Shown: positions 44,632 through 54,660, counted from the stretch's first letter. The stretch is 64,000 nt of DNA from Segetibacter sp. 3557_3 (GCF_004354985.1 NZ_SMSK01000007.1:62001-126000), one strand, 5' to 3'. The notes: generated by a model from the sequence alone, not told the origin. Translations and numbers: made by a program.

Positions 44632-44661
44632 AAAGCCGTTTCCTGGGGGAGCGGCTTTTTT
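44632..44661 (+). terminator. Intrinsic terminator after the type IX substrate gene
   Basis: A 7-bp stem AAAGCCG / CGGCTTT with a 13-nt loop is followed by T residues. Confidence 0.85.
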
Positions 44662-44777
44662 GTTTTACAACACGACTGCAATGGCTAATTGGGCAACAGG
44701 GGTTTGCTTTGTACCAGTAATATCCGATTCAATTACCTTCGCAGCAATTTTACCTACCCCTAATCGCCAACAACGAT

Positions 44778-46313
44778 ATGACCGAAAAGATTCTGATCCT
44801 CGACTTTGGCAGCCAGTATACCCAGTTGATTGCACGTGCAGTTCGTGAGGCAAACGTTTTTTGTGAAATTATCCCTTACAATAAATCATTCACCCTGGAG
44901 GCAGGTATAAAAGGAATTATCCTTAGTGGTTCGCCATTTTCCGTAAACGATGAAAAGGCTCCGGTTGTTGACATTCCTGCATTTACCAGGGAAGTTCCGG
45001 TGCTTGGCGTGTGTTATGGCGCGCAACTTACCGCGAAAATGTTTGGTGGCAAGGTTGAAAAAAGCAACACCCGCGAATATGGCCGGGCAACACTACAGGT
45101 GGTGCAAAACGATCCATTGCTTGAAAACGTTTCCTCTCATTCCCAGGTTTGGATGAGCCATGGCGATACCATCCTGCAATTGCCGGAAGGATTTGAAGTA
45201 TTGGCAACCACCGAAAGCATACCGATTGCGGCATTCAAACAGGTTGAACCCATCAACAAGCCTTTGCTCGCACTTCAGTTTCACCCCGAAGTGTACCATT
45301 CTACGGAAGGCAAAAAAATCATTCAGAACTTCCTCGTCAATATCTGTCATTGTTCGCAGGATTGGACACCTGCAGCTTTTGTACAGGAGACCATTGCCGA
45401 CTTAAAAGCAAAGATTGGCGACGGGCACGTGATCATGGCATTAAGTGGCGGGGTCGACAGCACTGTTGCCGCAACCCTCATCAGCCGGGCGATCGGCGAC
45501 AGGTTGCACGGTATTTTTGTTGACAACGGTGTGCTTAGGAAAGACGAATTTGAACAGGTACTGGAGACCTACGGCGAAATAGGCCTGAATGTAAAAGGGG
45601 TGGATAAAAAAGACCTTTTTTATAAGGCGCTTCACGGGCACGCCGACCCGGAAAGAAAACGGAAAATTATCGGAGGCCTTTTTATCGACGTTTTCCAGGA
45701 TGAAGCAAACCAGTTATCAGGAATTGACTTTTTGGGGCAGGGTACCATCTATCCTGATGTAATCGAAAGCATAAGTGTGCACGGCCCTTCCGCAACCATA
45801 AAATCACACCATAACGTCGGGGGCCTTCCCGAGAAAATGCACCTGAAGCTGGTGGAGCCCCTACGCTTCCTGTTTAAGGATGAAGTTCGCAAAGTAGGAC
45901 TCGAACTTGGCATACCCCATGACCAATTATTCAGGCATCCGTTTCCCGGCCCCGGACTTGCCATCAGGATCCTGGGTGAGATTACGGCCGAAAAGGTTGC
46001 CTTATTGCAGAAGGCCGACGACATTTACGTTAGAGCTTTAAAAGAACACAAGCTTTACTCCGGTATCTGGCAGGCCGGCGCGATATTACTGCCCGTCAAA
46101 AGTGTAGGTGTTATGGGTGATGAACGTACGTATGAACATACCATCGCACTGCGCGCAGTTACCTCAGTTGACGGTATGACCGCCGACTGGGCACACCTTC
46201 CTTATGAGTTCCTGGCATTTGTTTCCAACGAAATCATTAATAATGTAAGGGGTATAAACCGGGTTGTTTACGACATCAGCAGCAAGCCGCCCGCAACAAT
46301 CGAGTGGGAATAG
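44778..46313 (+). CDS. guaA: GMP synthase (glutamine-hydrolysing)
   Basis: The 511-residue enzyme converts XMP to GMP. The N-terminal glutamine amidotransferase domain has the nucleophile in LGVCYGAQ (about 76-83) and His/Glu in QFHPEVYHS. The ATP-pyrophosphatase P-loop is [11 protein letters not shown] (about 222-232), and the C-terminal dimerisation domain ends in PPATIEWE. It is a single-chain enzyme of normal length. The next gene starts 40 nt after the stop codon. Confidence 0.97.
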   Translation: MTEKILILDFGSQYTQLIARAVREANVFCEIIPYNKSFTLEAGIKGIILSGSPFSVNDEKAPVVDIPAFTREVPVLGVCYGAQLTAKMFGGKVEKSNTREYGRATLQVVQNDPLLENVSSHSQVWMSHGDTILQLPEGFEVLATTESIPIAAFKQVEPINKPLLALQFHPEVYHSTEGKKIIQNFLVNICHCSQDWTPAAFVQETIADLKAKIGDGHVIMALSGGVDSTVAATLISRAIGDRLHGIFVDNGVLRKDEFEQVLETYGEIGLNVKGVDKKDLFYKALHGHADPERKRKIIGGLFIDVFQDEANQLSGIDFLGQGTIYPDVIESISVHGPSATIKSHHNVGGLPEKMHLKLVEPLRFLFKDEVRKVGLELGIPHDQLFRHPFPGPGLAIRILGEITAEKVALLQKADDIYVRALKEHKLYSGIWQAGAILLPVKSVGVMGDERTYEHTIALRAVTSVDGMTADWAHLPYEFLAFVSNEIINNVRGINRVVYDISSKPPATIEWE

Positions 46314-46352
46314 GCACCAAATTTGTTCGCTGTGTCAGAAATTCAACCCGGC

Positions 46353-47525
46353 ATGACGTTTAGGTTACTATTTGGCTGCTTTCTATTCACCATTTTTACC
46401 AGCTCAACTGCATTTGCGCAGATCGACAGCTTAAAAACATTCAAAGTAGCTGTTTTTGCACCTTTATACCTGGAGGATGCCTTTGACGGAGATGAGTACA
46501 AGCTGGGAAAATTAAGCCTGCCAAGGAACATATTGCCCGGTCTTGAATTCTATAATGGGGTAATGATGGCCGTAGACAGCCTGAACCAGGAAGGGGTTTC
46601 TGTTGAGATCAGCATTTTTGATACCAAAAACCCCTACAAAAGACTGGAACAGGTTTTTACATCTGCAGGGTTCGCCAATACCAACCTGATCATTGCCTCT
46701 ATCACTAGTGGGTCAGAACTCACCGCCTTTGCAACACTGGGCGCAACACGGGGAATCCCCGTTATTTCCGCCAGTTATCCAAATACAACAGGGGTCACCA
46801 ACAATCCGAATTTCGTATTGCTCAACTCTGCTTTTCAAACCCATGTTGAAGGAGTATTCAAGTACCTGCAAAAGTATCACCCCACCGATGATATCCTGTT
46901 TGTAAAGCGAAAGGGAGCCGTTGAGGATTATATCAGAAACACTTTCACCCAATTAAATAAAACAGCTGTTGGGGTTCCGGTACGGATGAGGTGGCTTGAA
47001 CTAAGCGACTCCTTTCCTGCAAGACAATTGATTTCGAAGCTGGATAGTATGACGAACAACGTGGTGGTAGTTGCCTCGCCGCTTGAAAAATTCGGTTTGC
47101 GTGTGGTAAGAACCATGAGCGCGAATGAAGCATACCGCACTACTGCTGTCGGCATGCCTACCTGGGATGGAATGAAAGAACTGGGAAACCCTGATTGCCG
47201 GTTTGTTGATATTGTTTATTCAACACCATTCTTTTTCAACCAGAATCAACTCACCCAGCATATTGCCCGCACTTACAAGTCGAAATATAAAAGCCGCCCC
47301 AGCGATATGGTTTACCGGGGCTTCGAGGCCGTTTATCATTTTACCAAACTTTTGCAAAAGCACCAGGGGCAACTTTCCAGCAACCTAACCGATAAGTCGT
47401 TTTCTGTTTTTAACGAATACGATATTCAGCCGGTAAAAGGCAGAACGGACAGCATAGATTATTACGAAAACAAAAAATTGTACTTTATAAAAAAGCAGGA
47501 AGGAAACCTCAAAGGCGTTTATTAG
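46353..47525 (+). CDS. Periplasmic binding protein of the type 1 (LivJ-like) fold
   Basis: This 390-residue protein has a signal peptide (MTFRLLFGCFLFTIFTSSTAFAQ) and then a type 1 periplasmic-binding fold: FKVAVFAPLYLEDAF, LPGLEFYNGVMMAVDSLNQ, LIIASITSGSELTAFATLGATRGIPVIS and VYRGFEAVYHFTKLL. No permease genes are adjacent, so it may bind a ligand for sensing or for the cell wall. An in-frame TTG at 46323 is rejected in favour of the ATG at 46353. It is probably cotranscribed with guaA. Confidence 0.82.
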   Translation: MTFRLLFGCFLFTIFTSSTAFAQIDSLKTFKVAVFAPLYLEDAFDGDEYKLGKLSLPRNILPGLEFYNGVMMAVDSLNQEGVSVEISIFDTKNPYKRLEQVFTSAGFANTNLIIASITSGSELTAFATLGATRGIPVISASYPNTTGVTNNPNFVLLNSAFQTHVEGVFKYLQKYHPTDDILFVKRKGAVEDYIRNTFTQLNKTAVGVPVRMRWLELSDSFPARQLISKLDSMTNNVVVVASPLEKFGLRVVRTMSANEAYRTTAVGMPTWDGMKELGNPDCRFVDIVYSTPFFFNQNQLTQHIARTYKSKYKSRPSDMVYRGFEAVYHFTKLLQKHQGQLSSNLTDKSFSVFNEYDIQPVKGRTDSIDYYENKKLYFIKKQEGNLKGVY

Positions 47526-47648
47526 CAACCAGAGGCAAAGCAGAACATTCAACTGCAACTATATTAAAGTGTCAGCCATTGATAATCAAACCATCGGCTG
47601 GCATTATTGTTTTAGCTATACTGTAATCCTGTTAACTCCTGCAATCGC

Positions 47649-48707
47649 ATGCCGCTCATCGACTTCACCGACAAAGGTCTCTATTGTGCACCGGGCAATT
47701 TCTATATTGACCCGTGGAAGTCGGTTGACCATGCGATCATCACCCACGCGCACAGCGATCATGCAAGGTGGGGTTCAAAAAATTATCTCTGCCATACCGA
47801 TACCAAACCTATTCTGCAATTGCGGCTGGGCGAAAATCCATATCAAACCCTACCCTGGGGCGAACCGATAGTTATCAATGGCGTAACCGTATCGCTACAC
47901 CCGGCGGGCCATATCATTGGTTCGTCACAAATCCGGGTCGAATACCGCGGCGAAGTATGGGTTGTAAGTGGCGACTATAAAACCGAGAATGATGGAATTA
48001 GCAGTGCTTTCGAGCCGGTTCCCTGCCATACCTTTATTACCGAGTCAACTTTTGGGTTACCGATATACCGCTGGAAACCACAGCCTGAGATTTATGCCGA
48101 CATCCAGCATTGGATCAGGAAAAACCAGGCCGACGACAAGGCAAGTGTTATCATCGCTTACAGCCTCGGCAAGGCCCAGCGCGTTTTGCAGGCTATTGCT
48201 GAGGTAACCGATAAAATATTCGTACACGGTGCTATCTGGAACACCCATGAGGTGCTGGTTCAGGCGGGCTGGAAGCTGCCGGTCGTTCGCAGGGTTACCC
48301 CGGAGGTCCCGAAAGAAGATTATCGTGGCAGCGTGATTATTGCTCCTCCCAGTGCCGATGGTACCCCATGGATGAAACGCTTTTCACCCTACAGCGTTGG
48401 TGTCTGCAGTGGCTGGATGCAGGTGCGGGGTAATGCACGACGCAGAAATGTTGACGCTGGTTTTCCGCTGAGCGATCATGCAGACTGGTATGGATTGATG
48501 GATGCCATCAAAGCAACAGGTGCGCAGAAAGTTTTTGTTACCCATGGTTTCCAGGCTGCATTCAGCCGCTACTTAAATGAAAATGGCATCGAAGCGGCGG
48601 AAGTAAAAACAGAATACGGTAACGATGAAGAAGATGCACCGGCAAACGTAAAAGAAGGAGAGCCGGAGGAGTCAGCCGTAGAAGACATAAACGAAAACGT
48701 TGAATAG
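47649..48707 (+). CDS. Ligase-associated MBL-fold DNA exonuclease
   Basis: The 352-residue protein is a metallo-beta-lactamase/beta-CASP nuclease of the kind encoded beside bacterial ATP-dependent DNA ligases. Metal motif HAHSDHARWG (about 33-42), HPAGHIIGSSQI (about 84-95), SGDYK, and a late DHADWYGL and VTHGF are visible. The C-terminal tail is very acidic (about 320-352). It is separated from the ligase gene by only 3 nt, so the two are certainly one operon. The usual partner helicase and phosphoesterase genes do not follow. Confidence 0.9.
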   Translation: MPLIDFTDKGLYCAPGNFYIDPWKSVDHAIITHAHSDHARWGSKNYLCHTDTKPILQLRLGENPYQTLPWGEPIVINGVTVSLHPAGHIIGSSQIRVEYRGEVWVVSGDYKTENDGISSAFEPVPCHTFITESTFGLPIYRWKPQPEIYADIQHWIRKNQADDKASVIIAYSLGKAQRVLQAIAEVTDKIFVHGAIWNTHEVLVQAGWKLPVVRRVTPEVPKEDYRGSVIIAPPSADGTPWMKRFSPYSVGVCSGWMQVRGNARRRNVDAGFPLSDHADWYGLMDAIKATGAQKVFVTHGFQAAFSRYLNENGIEAAEVKTEYGNDEEDAPANVKEGEPEESAVEDINENVE

Positions 48708-48710
48708 CGA

Positions 48711-50387
48711 ATGTCTGAACCCAGCCACGATATAATTCCCGGTGTCGACTCAGCGCATGCCGAAATACAGGAACCCGGTATAGGCTTATTTGCTGACCTG
48801 GTAAAAGTCATCGGAACGAGTACGAAAACCAACGACAAGCTCGAAGCCCTTGCCAATTATTTTAATACCGCACCGGATAAAGACAAGGTTTGGGTAATTG
48901 CCATATTTAGCGGGCGCCGTCCCCGGAGAGTGGTAAACTCAAACCAGTTAATTGCCTGGTGTATCGAAATGGCCAATATACCCGGCTGGCTCTTTGGCGA
49001 ATGTTACCACACCGTTGGCGACCTTGGCGAAACCATCTCCCTGTTGTTGCCCGAAACGCATGATCCTTTGACCTCGACGGCAAAGCCGCTCCACTATTAT
49101 ATCGAGCACTTTATAAAAATCGACAAACAGGAAGAAGCCATTCGAAAACAATTCATTCTCGATAGCTGGAAGGAGATGAACCAAAGTGAGCGGTATGTTT
49201 TCAATAAACTGATTACGGGCTCTTTTCGCATTGGTGTTTCGCAAAAAACAATGGTCAACGCGCTTGCACGGGTAACCACGCTAGATGCCTCGGTAATTGC
49301 ACATCGCATAAGTGGAAACTGGGATCCTTCAACAGTGGGCTTTGCGGAACTTCTCGACGACGACGTGCGCATTATCGATCACTCACGCCCCTACCCTTTT
49401 TATCTTGCTTATGCGCTCGACGAGGCTCCCGAAACGCTGGGTGATCCCAACGACTGGCAGGTAGAATGGAAGTGGGATGGCATTCGTGGCCAGGTAATCA
49501 AACGCAATAACCAGCTCTTCGTTTGGAGCCGGGGCGAAGAATTGATGACCGATAAATTTCCGGAGTACCACATTTTGAACAACCTCTTGCCCGAAGGAAC
49601 CGTCATTGATGGAGAAATCATACCAAGTGTTGATGAAAAACCACTGCCATTTGCCTTGCTTCAAACCAGGATTGGCCGAAAGAATATTACGCGCAAACAA
49701 CTGCAGGATGCACCCATTACCTTTTTCGCTTACGACTTGCTGGAGTTTGAAGGCGAAGACTGGCGAAACCGGCCCCTTTCAGAGCGCCGAACAAAACTCG
49801 AGGAAATTGTACAGCCGCTGAATACACCCATCCTGTTGCTTTCGCCGGTCGTGCAGTTTAATACATGGACCGAACTTGCCGAAATGCGACGTTCATCACG
49901 AGAGCAGGGCGCTGAAGGTTTTATGATCAAAAAGAAATCGTCGGCATACCAGGTTGGTCGGAAAGTTGGCGATTGGTGGAAATGGAAAATTGATCCGCTT
50001 GTAATCGATGCGGTAATGATCTATGCGCAAAAGGGAAGCGGAAGACGAAGCAACCTGTATACCGACTATACTTTTGCGGTTCGCGATGGCGACAAACTGG
50101 TGAGCTTTACCAAAGCTTACAGCGGCTTAACCGATAAGGAGTTTGCCCAGGTCGACGCGTTCGTAAAACGGAATTCCATCGAAAAGTTTGGCCCCGTAAG
50201 AACTGTTAAGCCCGAGCTGGTATTCGAAATCGCCTTTGAAGGTATTGCAGCAAGTAACCGGCACAAAAGCGGGGTTGCCCTCCGGTTTCCACGCATGAGC
50301 AAATGGCGAAAAGACAAGAAAGTTGAAGAGATTAATACCCTCGACGACCTGAAGAAAATGCTCGAGGTGTACGGAACCAAGTCGTGA
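48711..50387 (+). CDS. ATP-dependent DNA ligase
   Basis: The 558-residue enzyme has an N-terminal DNA-binding domain (about 1-200), then the adenylation domain with the nucleotidyl-lysine motif EWKWDGIRGQ (about 247-256), motif III-like VIDGEI, motif IV AEGFMIKK and motif V DWWKWKIDPL, and an OB-fold C-terminal domain. The family seals nicks using ATP, usually alongside the NAD-dependent LigA for repair. It is partnered with the upstream exonuclease. A Ku or LigD primase domain is not present. Confidence 0.93.
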   Translation: MSEPSHDIIPGVDSAHAEIQEPGIGLFADLVKVIGTSTKTNDKLEALANYFNTAPDKDKVWVIAIFSGRRPRRVVNSNQLIAWCIEMANIPGWLFGECYHTVGDLGETISLLLPETHDPLTSTAKPLHYYIEHFIKIDKQEEAIRKQFILDSWKEMNQSERYVFNKLITGSFRIGVSQKTMVNALARVTTLDASVIAHRISGNWDPSTVGFAELLDDDVRIIDHSRPYPFYLAYALDEAPETLGDPNDWQVEWKWDGIRGQVIKRNNQLFVWSRGEELMTDKFPEYHILNNLLPEGTVIDGEIIPSVDEKPLPFALLQTRIGRKNITRKQLQDAPITFFAYDLLEFEGEDWRNRPLSERRTKLEEIVQPLNTPILLLSPVVQFNTWTELAEMRRSSREQGAEGFMIKKKSSAYQVGRKVGDWWKWKIDPLVIDAVMIYAQKGSGRRSNLYTDYTFAVRDGDKLVSFTKAYSGLTDKEFAQVDAFVKRNSIEKFGPVRTVKPELVFEIAFEGIAASNRHKSGVALRFPRMSKWRKDKKVEEINTLDDLKKMLEVYGTKS

Positions 50388-50429
50388 CATTTGCTGCTTT
50401 CTAACGGGATACCGCTTCACGAAAGCAGG

Positions 50430-50511
50430 GATTCTTTTTGGACCAGCTGAAGTTTTTTATGGCTTCATCGTTGCTACGCTCAGTTCAATGGCAAACCATT
50501 GGTCATCTTTT
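50430..50511 (+). repeat. Dispersed intergenic repeat, copy 3 (diverged)
   Basis: The core TTGCTACGCTCAGTTCAAT (50471-50489) differs at three positions from the 19-base core of copies 1 and 2. The flanks share the T-rich lead-in and the GGCAAA...CAT...TTTTT tail with copy 1. Confidence 0.5.
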
Positions 50512-50631
50512 TCTCCTGCTTTAAAAGGGTAATTGCAAACCGGAGAACAGGTCCATACGAAAATGTAAACGCATACATCAACCTATTCGTTTCCGCAAAA
50601 TATGGGCGTAAATTTATGTTAGAACCCTCTC

Positions 50632-52065
50632 ATGAAATCATTTAAAGTTTTGTTGCTGCTAGGTGCCATGTGTTTTCTTTACGCGTGCATGCTGCATAAA
50701 ACAAATCGTAAGCAATTACACGACCTCGCAAATACACCAATGCCGGTACGGGCTGATGATGAATATATCAGTCTTCCCCGGTACGATCAACCCCCAGGCG
50801 ATCCGGTAAAAGGATTCGAATACCTGAAAAGCGGCGAATACATCAGTAGCGGTATCCCCGCGGGTCTTTACAAATGGATCATGCGCGACGATAAACGTCC
50901 GGTTTACCAATTGATGGGATACAGCCAGAACATGCTGATCGACTTCAATGTTTATACCGGTGAACACGGGAAAAAGCTGGCAGCACCCGGTTGCCTGCAA
51001 TGTCACTCCACCATCATCAACGATAGCACCATCATCGGCCTTGGCAACTCTTTTGGCTATTATACCACCAACACATCGCTTAACCTAAGGGTTGCCGAAG
51101 CTGCAGTGAAAGCCATATATGGCAAAAACTCGGGCAATTATAAAGGCTCCCGCCATATACTGCAGGCGGGTAAAGCAGTGTCTCCCCTTATTGTTACCGA
51201 AGCATGGGGGGTCAACCCGGCTGAACGGATTGCCGAAGTGATTGCCGTACACCGCGATCCGCGGACCCTCTCGTGGAATGGCGACACCAGTTACTTCCCC
51301 ACCCAGCAAGCTGTTATACCAACCGACGTTCCCGCCTGGTGGTTACTGAAGAAGAAAAACGCCATGTATTATAACGCAAACGGCCGGGGCAGTTTTGCAA
51401 AACAAATCATGGCTGCAACCCTGCTTACCCTTAACGACACCGTATCGGCCAACCGGATCCACGAAAAAATGAAAGATGTATTGGCCTACCTCCGCCAGTT
51501 ACAGCCACCCCCCTATCCCAAAGCGGTGAACAACAAGCTCGTTTTGGAAGGCAAAGCGCTCTTTAATGATAACTGTGCGCGATGCCATGGAACTTACGGC
51601 AAAGCAGGATCTTACCCCAACATCGTGGTATCGCAGCCAACTGTGGGCACAGATTCACTGATGGCTAAACAATATTTCGTTCAGGATGGTTATACCAAGT
51701 GGTACAACAACAGCTGGTTTAGTTCAGGTGATGGTCCAGCCTGGTTTCAGCCCGAATACGGTTACATAGCTCCACCGCTGGACGGTGTTTGGATAACGGC
51801 TCCATATTTTCACAACGGCGCAGTGCCTACCATCGAGGCCGTACTGAACAGCAAACTCAGGCCCGAATACTGGACGCGTAACTTCAACCGGACCGATTAC
51901 GACTATGAAAAACTTGGCTGGAAATACCAGGTACGGAAGCAATCCAGCGGCAACCGGGTTTACAATACCAATTTGCCGGGGTATGGCAACTACGGTCATA
52001 CGTTTGGCGATGAGCTTTCAAAAACCGAACGCGATGCCGTTATAGAATATTTAAAGACCCTTTAG
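50632..52065 (+). CDS. Dihaem c-type cytochrome lipoprotein (copy 1)
   Basis: The 477-residue protein has a lipoprotein signal (LYAC, Cys19) and two haem-binding motifs, CLQCH (121-125) and CARCH (315-319). The C-terminal part has YIAPPLDGVWITAPYFHNGAVPT, like the APYLHNGSVPTL block of RoxA-like and related dihaem cytochromes. It acts outside the cytoplasm, possibly in electron transfer or as an oxidase or peroxidase, but the activity cannot be told from sequence. A homologous gene follows directly after 57 nt. Confidence 0.87.
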   Translation: MKSFKVLLLLGAMCFLYACMLHKTNRKQLHDLANTPMPVRADDEYISLPRYDQPPGDPVKGFEYLKSGEYISSGIPAGLYKWIMRDDKRPVYQLMGYSQNMLIDFNVYTGEHGKKLAAPGCLQCHSTIINDSTIIGLGNSFGYYTTNTSLNLRVAEAAVKAIYGKNSGNYKGSRHILQAGKAVSPLIVTEAWGVNPAERIAEVIAVHRDPRTLSWNGDTSYFPTQQAVIPTDVPAWWLLKKKNAMYYNANGRGSFAKQIMAATLLTLNDTVSANRIHEKMKDVLAYLRQLQPPPYPKAVNNKLVLEGKALFNDNCARCHGTYGKAGSYPNIVVSQPTVGTDSLMAKQYFVQDGYTKWYNNSWFSSGDGPAWFQPEYGYIAPPLDGVWITAPYFHNGAVPTIEAVLNSKLRPEYWTRNFNRTDYDYEKLGWKYQVRKQSSGNRVYNTNLPGYGNYGHTFGDELSKTERDAVIEYLKTL

Positions 52066-52122
52066 CATTTGGCTGCCCCACTATGGGCACAATAGTGCCT
52101 AATTTCACCGGAACAAACAATA

Positions 52123-53493
52123 ATGAAAAAAACGCTCATCATATTTCTTCTTCTTGCTACCTGTATTTCTTACCTGGCATTTGTTGCCGATTTCGAAAAA
52201 CCTGTGCACATCGAACCATCGGTTCAACGAACCGGGGATGCCGGGAAAGGCTACGAATACGTTGTTACCGGCGATTACCTCAAAAGCGGGATTCCTTACA
52301 ACCTCTTTCTGAAAGGTTTTGGCTCCAGCAACGACAATCACCTGAAGCGTACGGGCGATAACGAAAAAATTAGCTATGAGTACACCGCGGTAAATGCACC
52401 CAATGGTGAACTTGTGGTTGCGCCCAATTGCATGCAATGCCATGCCCAGGTATTTGATGGCAAATTGGTGATGGGGCTGGGTAATACCAGCATTGATTTC
52501 TCGCAGAATAAGTCGGTGGGTCGCATGGCGGGAAACCTGTATACAATGCTTTCGCTGCTAAACCCAAAGCAATTACAGGCATCAAAGAGTTTTTTGCAAG
52601 CTACCCGTACGATTGCGCCGGATATGACTACTGAGGTGCGTGGAGTGAATGCGGCAGGGCGACTGGCTGCACTGCTGGTGGCACACCGCGATCCGCAAAC
52701 CCTCCAGTGGAGCAGTAAACCTATCATGGATATCCCAAAAGAGGTGGTGCCTACTGATTTTCCTGCCTGGTGGTTGCTCAAAAAGAAAAATGCCATGTTC
52801 TACAATGGTTATGGCAGGGGCGACTTTTCAAGGTTTCTTATGGCTTCGAACCTGCTGACCGTTTCCGACTCATCTGAGGCCCGCGAGGTTTATGGCCACT
52901 TCAACGATGTACTTGCTTATGTCTACAGCCTGGAGGCACCCAAATATGACCGGCCAATCGATAAAGAACTTGCAGAGAGCGGCCAGGCGCTTTTCAACGA
53001 CAACTGTTCAAAGTGCCATGGCACTTATGGCGAAAAAGGTGAGTATCCGAATTTGCTCATCCCCTCAAATATCATCAGGACCGACTCTGCCTTGTTCAAG
53101 AGCAATTCCTCTTTTCCCCAGTTTATAGACTGGTTCAACAAGAGCTGGTTCACAACCGGCGACAATCCTGCGAGACTTGTTCCTTTTGACGGATACATAG
53201 CTCCACCATTAGACGGCATCTGGATAACTGCACCTTATCTCCACAACGGATCCGTTCCAACACTCGAAGGTGTGTTGAACAGCAAAGCCAGGCCTGCCTA
53301 CTGGACCCGTGATTTCGACAAACCTGAATACGACTATGCCAGTCCCGGCTGGAAGTACACTGCTTTTGACAAGCCGGAACGCAAAGCATACAATACCACC
53401 TTGCCCGGCTATGGCAACTACGGCCACTATTTCGGTGATAAGCTCACCGCTACGCAAAGGAAGGCAGTGATTGAATACTTAAAGACATTATAG
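52123..53493 (+). CDS. Dihaem c-type cytochrome (copy 2)
   Basis: This 456-residue paralogue of the preceding protein has the haem motifs CMQCH (103-107) and CSKCH (295-299). It shares long identical stretches with copy 1, such as PAWWLLKKKNAM, ALFNDNC and GYIAPPLDG, and differs by a shorter N-terminus. Its signal (MKKTLIIFLLLATC) could be a lipoprotein signal or a cleaved signal peptide. The pair looks like an old tandem duplication; both have kept haem ligands. A 39-residue membrane-peptide gene follows. Confidence 0.87.
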   Translation: MKKTLIIFLLLATCISYLAFVADFEKPVHIEPSVQRTGDAGKGYEYVVTGDYLKSGIPYNLFLKGFGSSNDNHLKRTGDNEKISYEYTAVNAPNGELVVAPNCMQCHAQVFDGKLVMGLGNTSIDFSQNKSVGRMAGNLYTMLSLLNPKQLQASKSFLQATRTIAPDMTTEVRGVNAAGRLAALLVAHRDPQTLQWSSKPIMDIPKEVVPTDFPAWWLLKKKNAMFYNGYGRGDFSRFLMASNLLTVSDSSEAREVYGHFNDVLAYVYSLEAPKYDRPIDKELAESGQALFNDNCSKCHGTYGEKGEYPNLLIPSNIIRTDSALFKSNSSFPQFIDWFNKSWFTTGDNPARLVPFDGYIAPPLDGIWITAPYLHNGSVPTLEGVLNSKARPAYWTRDFDKPEYDYASPGWKYTAFDKPERKAYNTTLPGYGNYGHYFGDKLTATQRKAVIEYLKTL

Positions 53494-53591
53494 TCGTTGG
53501 TCGTATGGGGGTTAAAGCGACAATTGCCCTGTCAAAAGCATGTGGGCTGCAGTGGTATGCGAATTGCATTCCAATTAGAAACTCTGAAAGC

Positions 53592-53711
53592 ATGAAAAAT
53601 ATCTTAATGTTCGCAGCCATTGCAGGTATTGCCGGCGCAGTAGCTATCTATTTTGTAAGTGAAGGAATTAAAAGCAGTAGTAGCAAAAAATACTTAGCAG
53701 AAGGCTATTAA
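53592..53711 (+). CDS. 39-residue single-span membrane peptide
   Basis: A small frame from the ATG at 53592 encodes MKNILMFAAIAGIAGAVAIYF followed by a basic SSSKKYLAEGY tail: one hydrophobic helix with an Ala/Gly pattern. A terminator follows 34 nt after the stop, which supports expression. It could be an accessory peptide of the preceding cytochromes. No family was recognised. Confidence 0.55.
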   Translation: MKNILMFAAIAGIAGAVAIYFVSEGIKSSSSKKYLAEGY

Positions 53712-53745
53712 CCTTTAATGCAACTATATTCAACAGGATTACGGA

Positions 53746-53784
53746 TAAGGCATGTACCGCCAGGGTGTATGCCTTATTTTTTTA
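53746..53784 (+). terminator. Intrinsic terminator after the membrane-peptide gene
   Basis: Nine-base arms ATAAGGCAT and ATGCCTTAT with a 15-nt loop are followed by a T-run. Confidence 0.88.
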
Positions 53785-53892
53785 CAATCAACTATTTTTA
53801 CTTGTTCGATTGGTACGCCCGCCGCCGGAAAGCCGCTTTGCTTATCGGCAAATACCAGCTAACTATGTGCAGGCATACAAGTCTGATAATAA

Positions 53893-53908
53893 TGATTATT
53901 TTTAATCA
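53893..53908. promoter_or_regulatory. Dyad immediately upstream of the three-gene module
   Basis: The inverted repeat TGATTA-N4-TAATCA ends six bases before the ATG at 53915. It might be an operator or a small hairpin that affects translation of the first gene. Confidence 0.3.
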
Positions 53909-53914
53909 AAAATC

Positions 53915-54640
53915 ATGAGTCTCTTCAAATCTATACTACGGCCCTTTGTTGAATTCGACGATAAGGATGCCGAAGAGAAAAAGAATGGTGATTTGCCAAA
54001 GGAGCCAAACAACCCGGAGCTCAATCAGCAGGTGCCGGTGCCGCCGGTTTCCACAGCACCTACTCATCAATCTCCGGCTCCGGCAGTCACTCCCCAGCCC
54101 CAGAACACTTCAACCGTGCAACCAGGACCGGGCAAGTCGGCCGCACAATACGAGCAACACTTCAATAACCTGATTGAGGAAGCAAACACCACCAATCCCT
54201 TGTTCCAGGGAACCGATCTCAAAGAATTCATCGATAGCAAAATTGATGTTGAGGCAATTGCAGACGAGGAGACCAGGTATAAAACTGCTTTTAATGTGCT
54301 TAAACGCACGGGGCTAACCAAGGAGCGTTTAAACCAAACCGGGCGTGAATACATAAACATCATCGACAAAGACCTGAAAGCTTTTGAGGGTGTTTACAAC
54401 GAGCAATACCGGAACAATGTAGAACTCAGGCAAAAAAGCCTGGAACAAAAGAATCGCGAACTCCAGGAACTTACCAACCGGATAGCAACCCTGAACAACG
54501 AGATCAAACAAGCAGAAGCGGAAATTACCCAAAGCCGTCAAACGCTTACCGCGAACAAGGATGCTTTTATGCAGGCGGGAGAAAACAAGAAAAAAGAAAT
54601 TGAAGGCGAACTATTGAAAATCAACCAATACTTTGCTTAA
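53915..54640 (+). CDS. Proline-rich coiled-coil protein, first gene of an uncharacterised module
   Basis: I do not recognise the family of this 241-residue protein. It begins MSLFKSILRPFVEFDD and has no signal peptide. A Pro/Gln/Thr-rich linker covers about 28-75, a short helical domain about 76-150 (YEQHFNNLIEEANTTNPLFQG, FNVLKRTGLTKERLN), and a long coiled coil about 160-235. It is probably cytoplasmic and may bind the next product, whose gene starts 20 nt after its stop codon. Codon use fits the neighbours. Confidence 0.7.
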   Translation: MSLFKSILRPFVEFDDKDAEEKKNGDLPKEPNNPELNQQVPVPPVSTAPTHQSPAPAVTPQPQNTSTVQPGPGKSAAQYEQHFNNLIEEANTTNPLFQGTDLKEFIDSKIDVEAIADEETRYKTAFNVLKRTGLTKERLNQTGREYINIIDKDLKAFEGVYNEQYRNNVELRQKSLEQKNRELQELTNRIATLNNEIKQAEAEITQSRQTLTANKDAFMQAGENKKKEIEGELLKINQYFA

Positions 54641-54660
54641 CCATCATAAATGTATAAACC

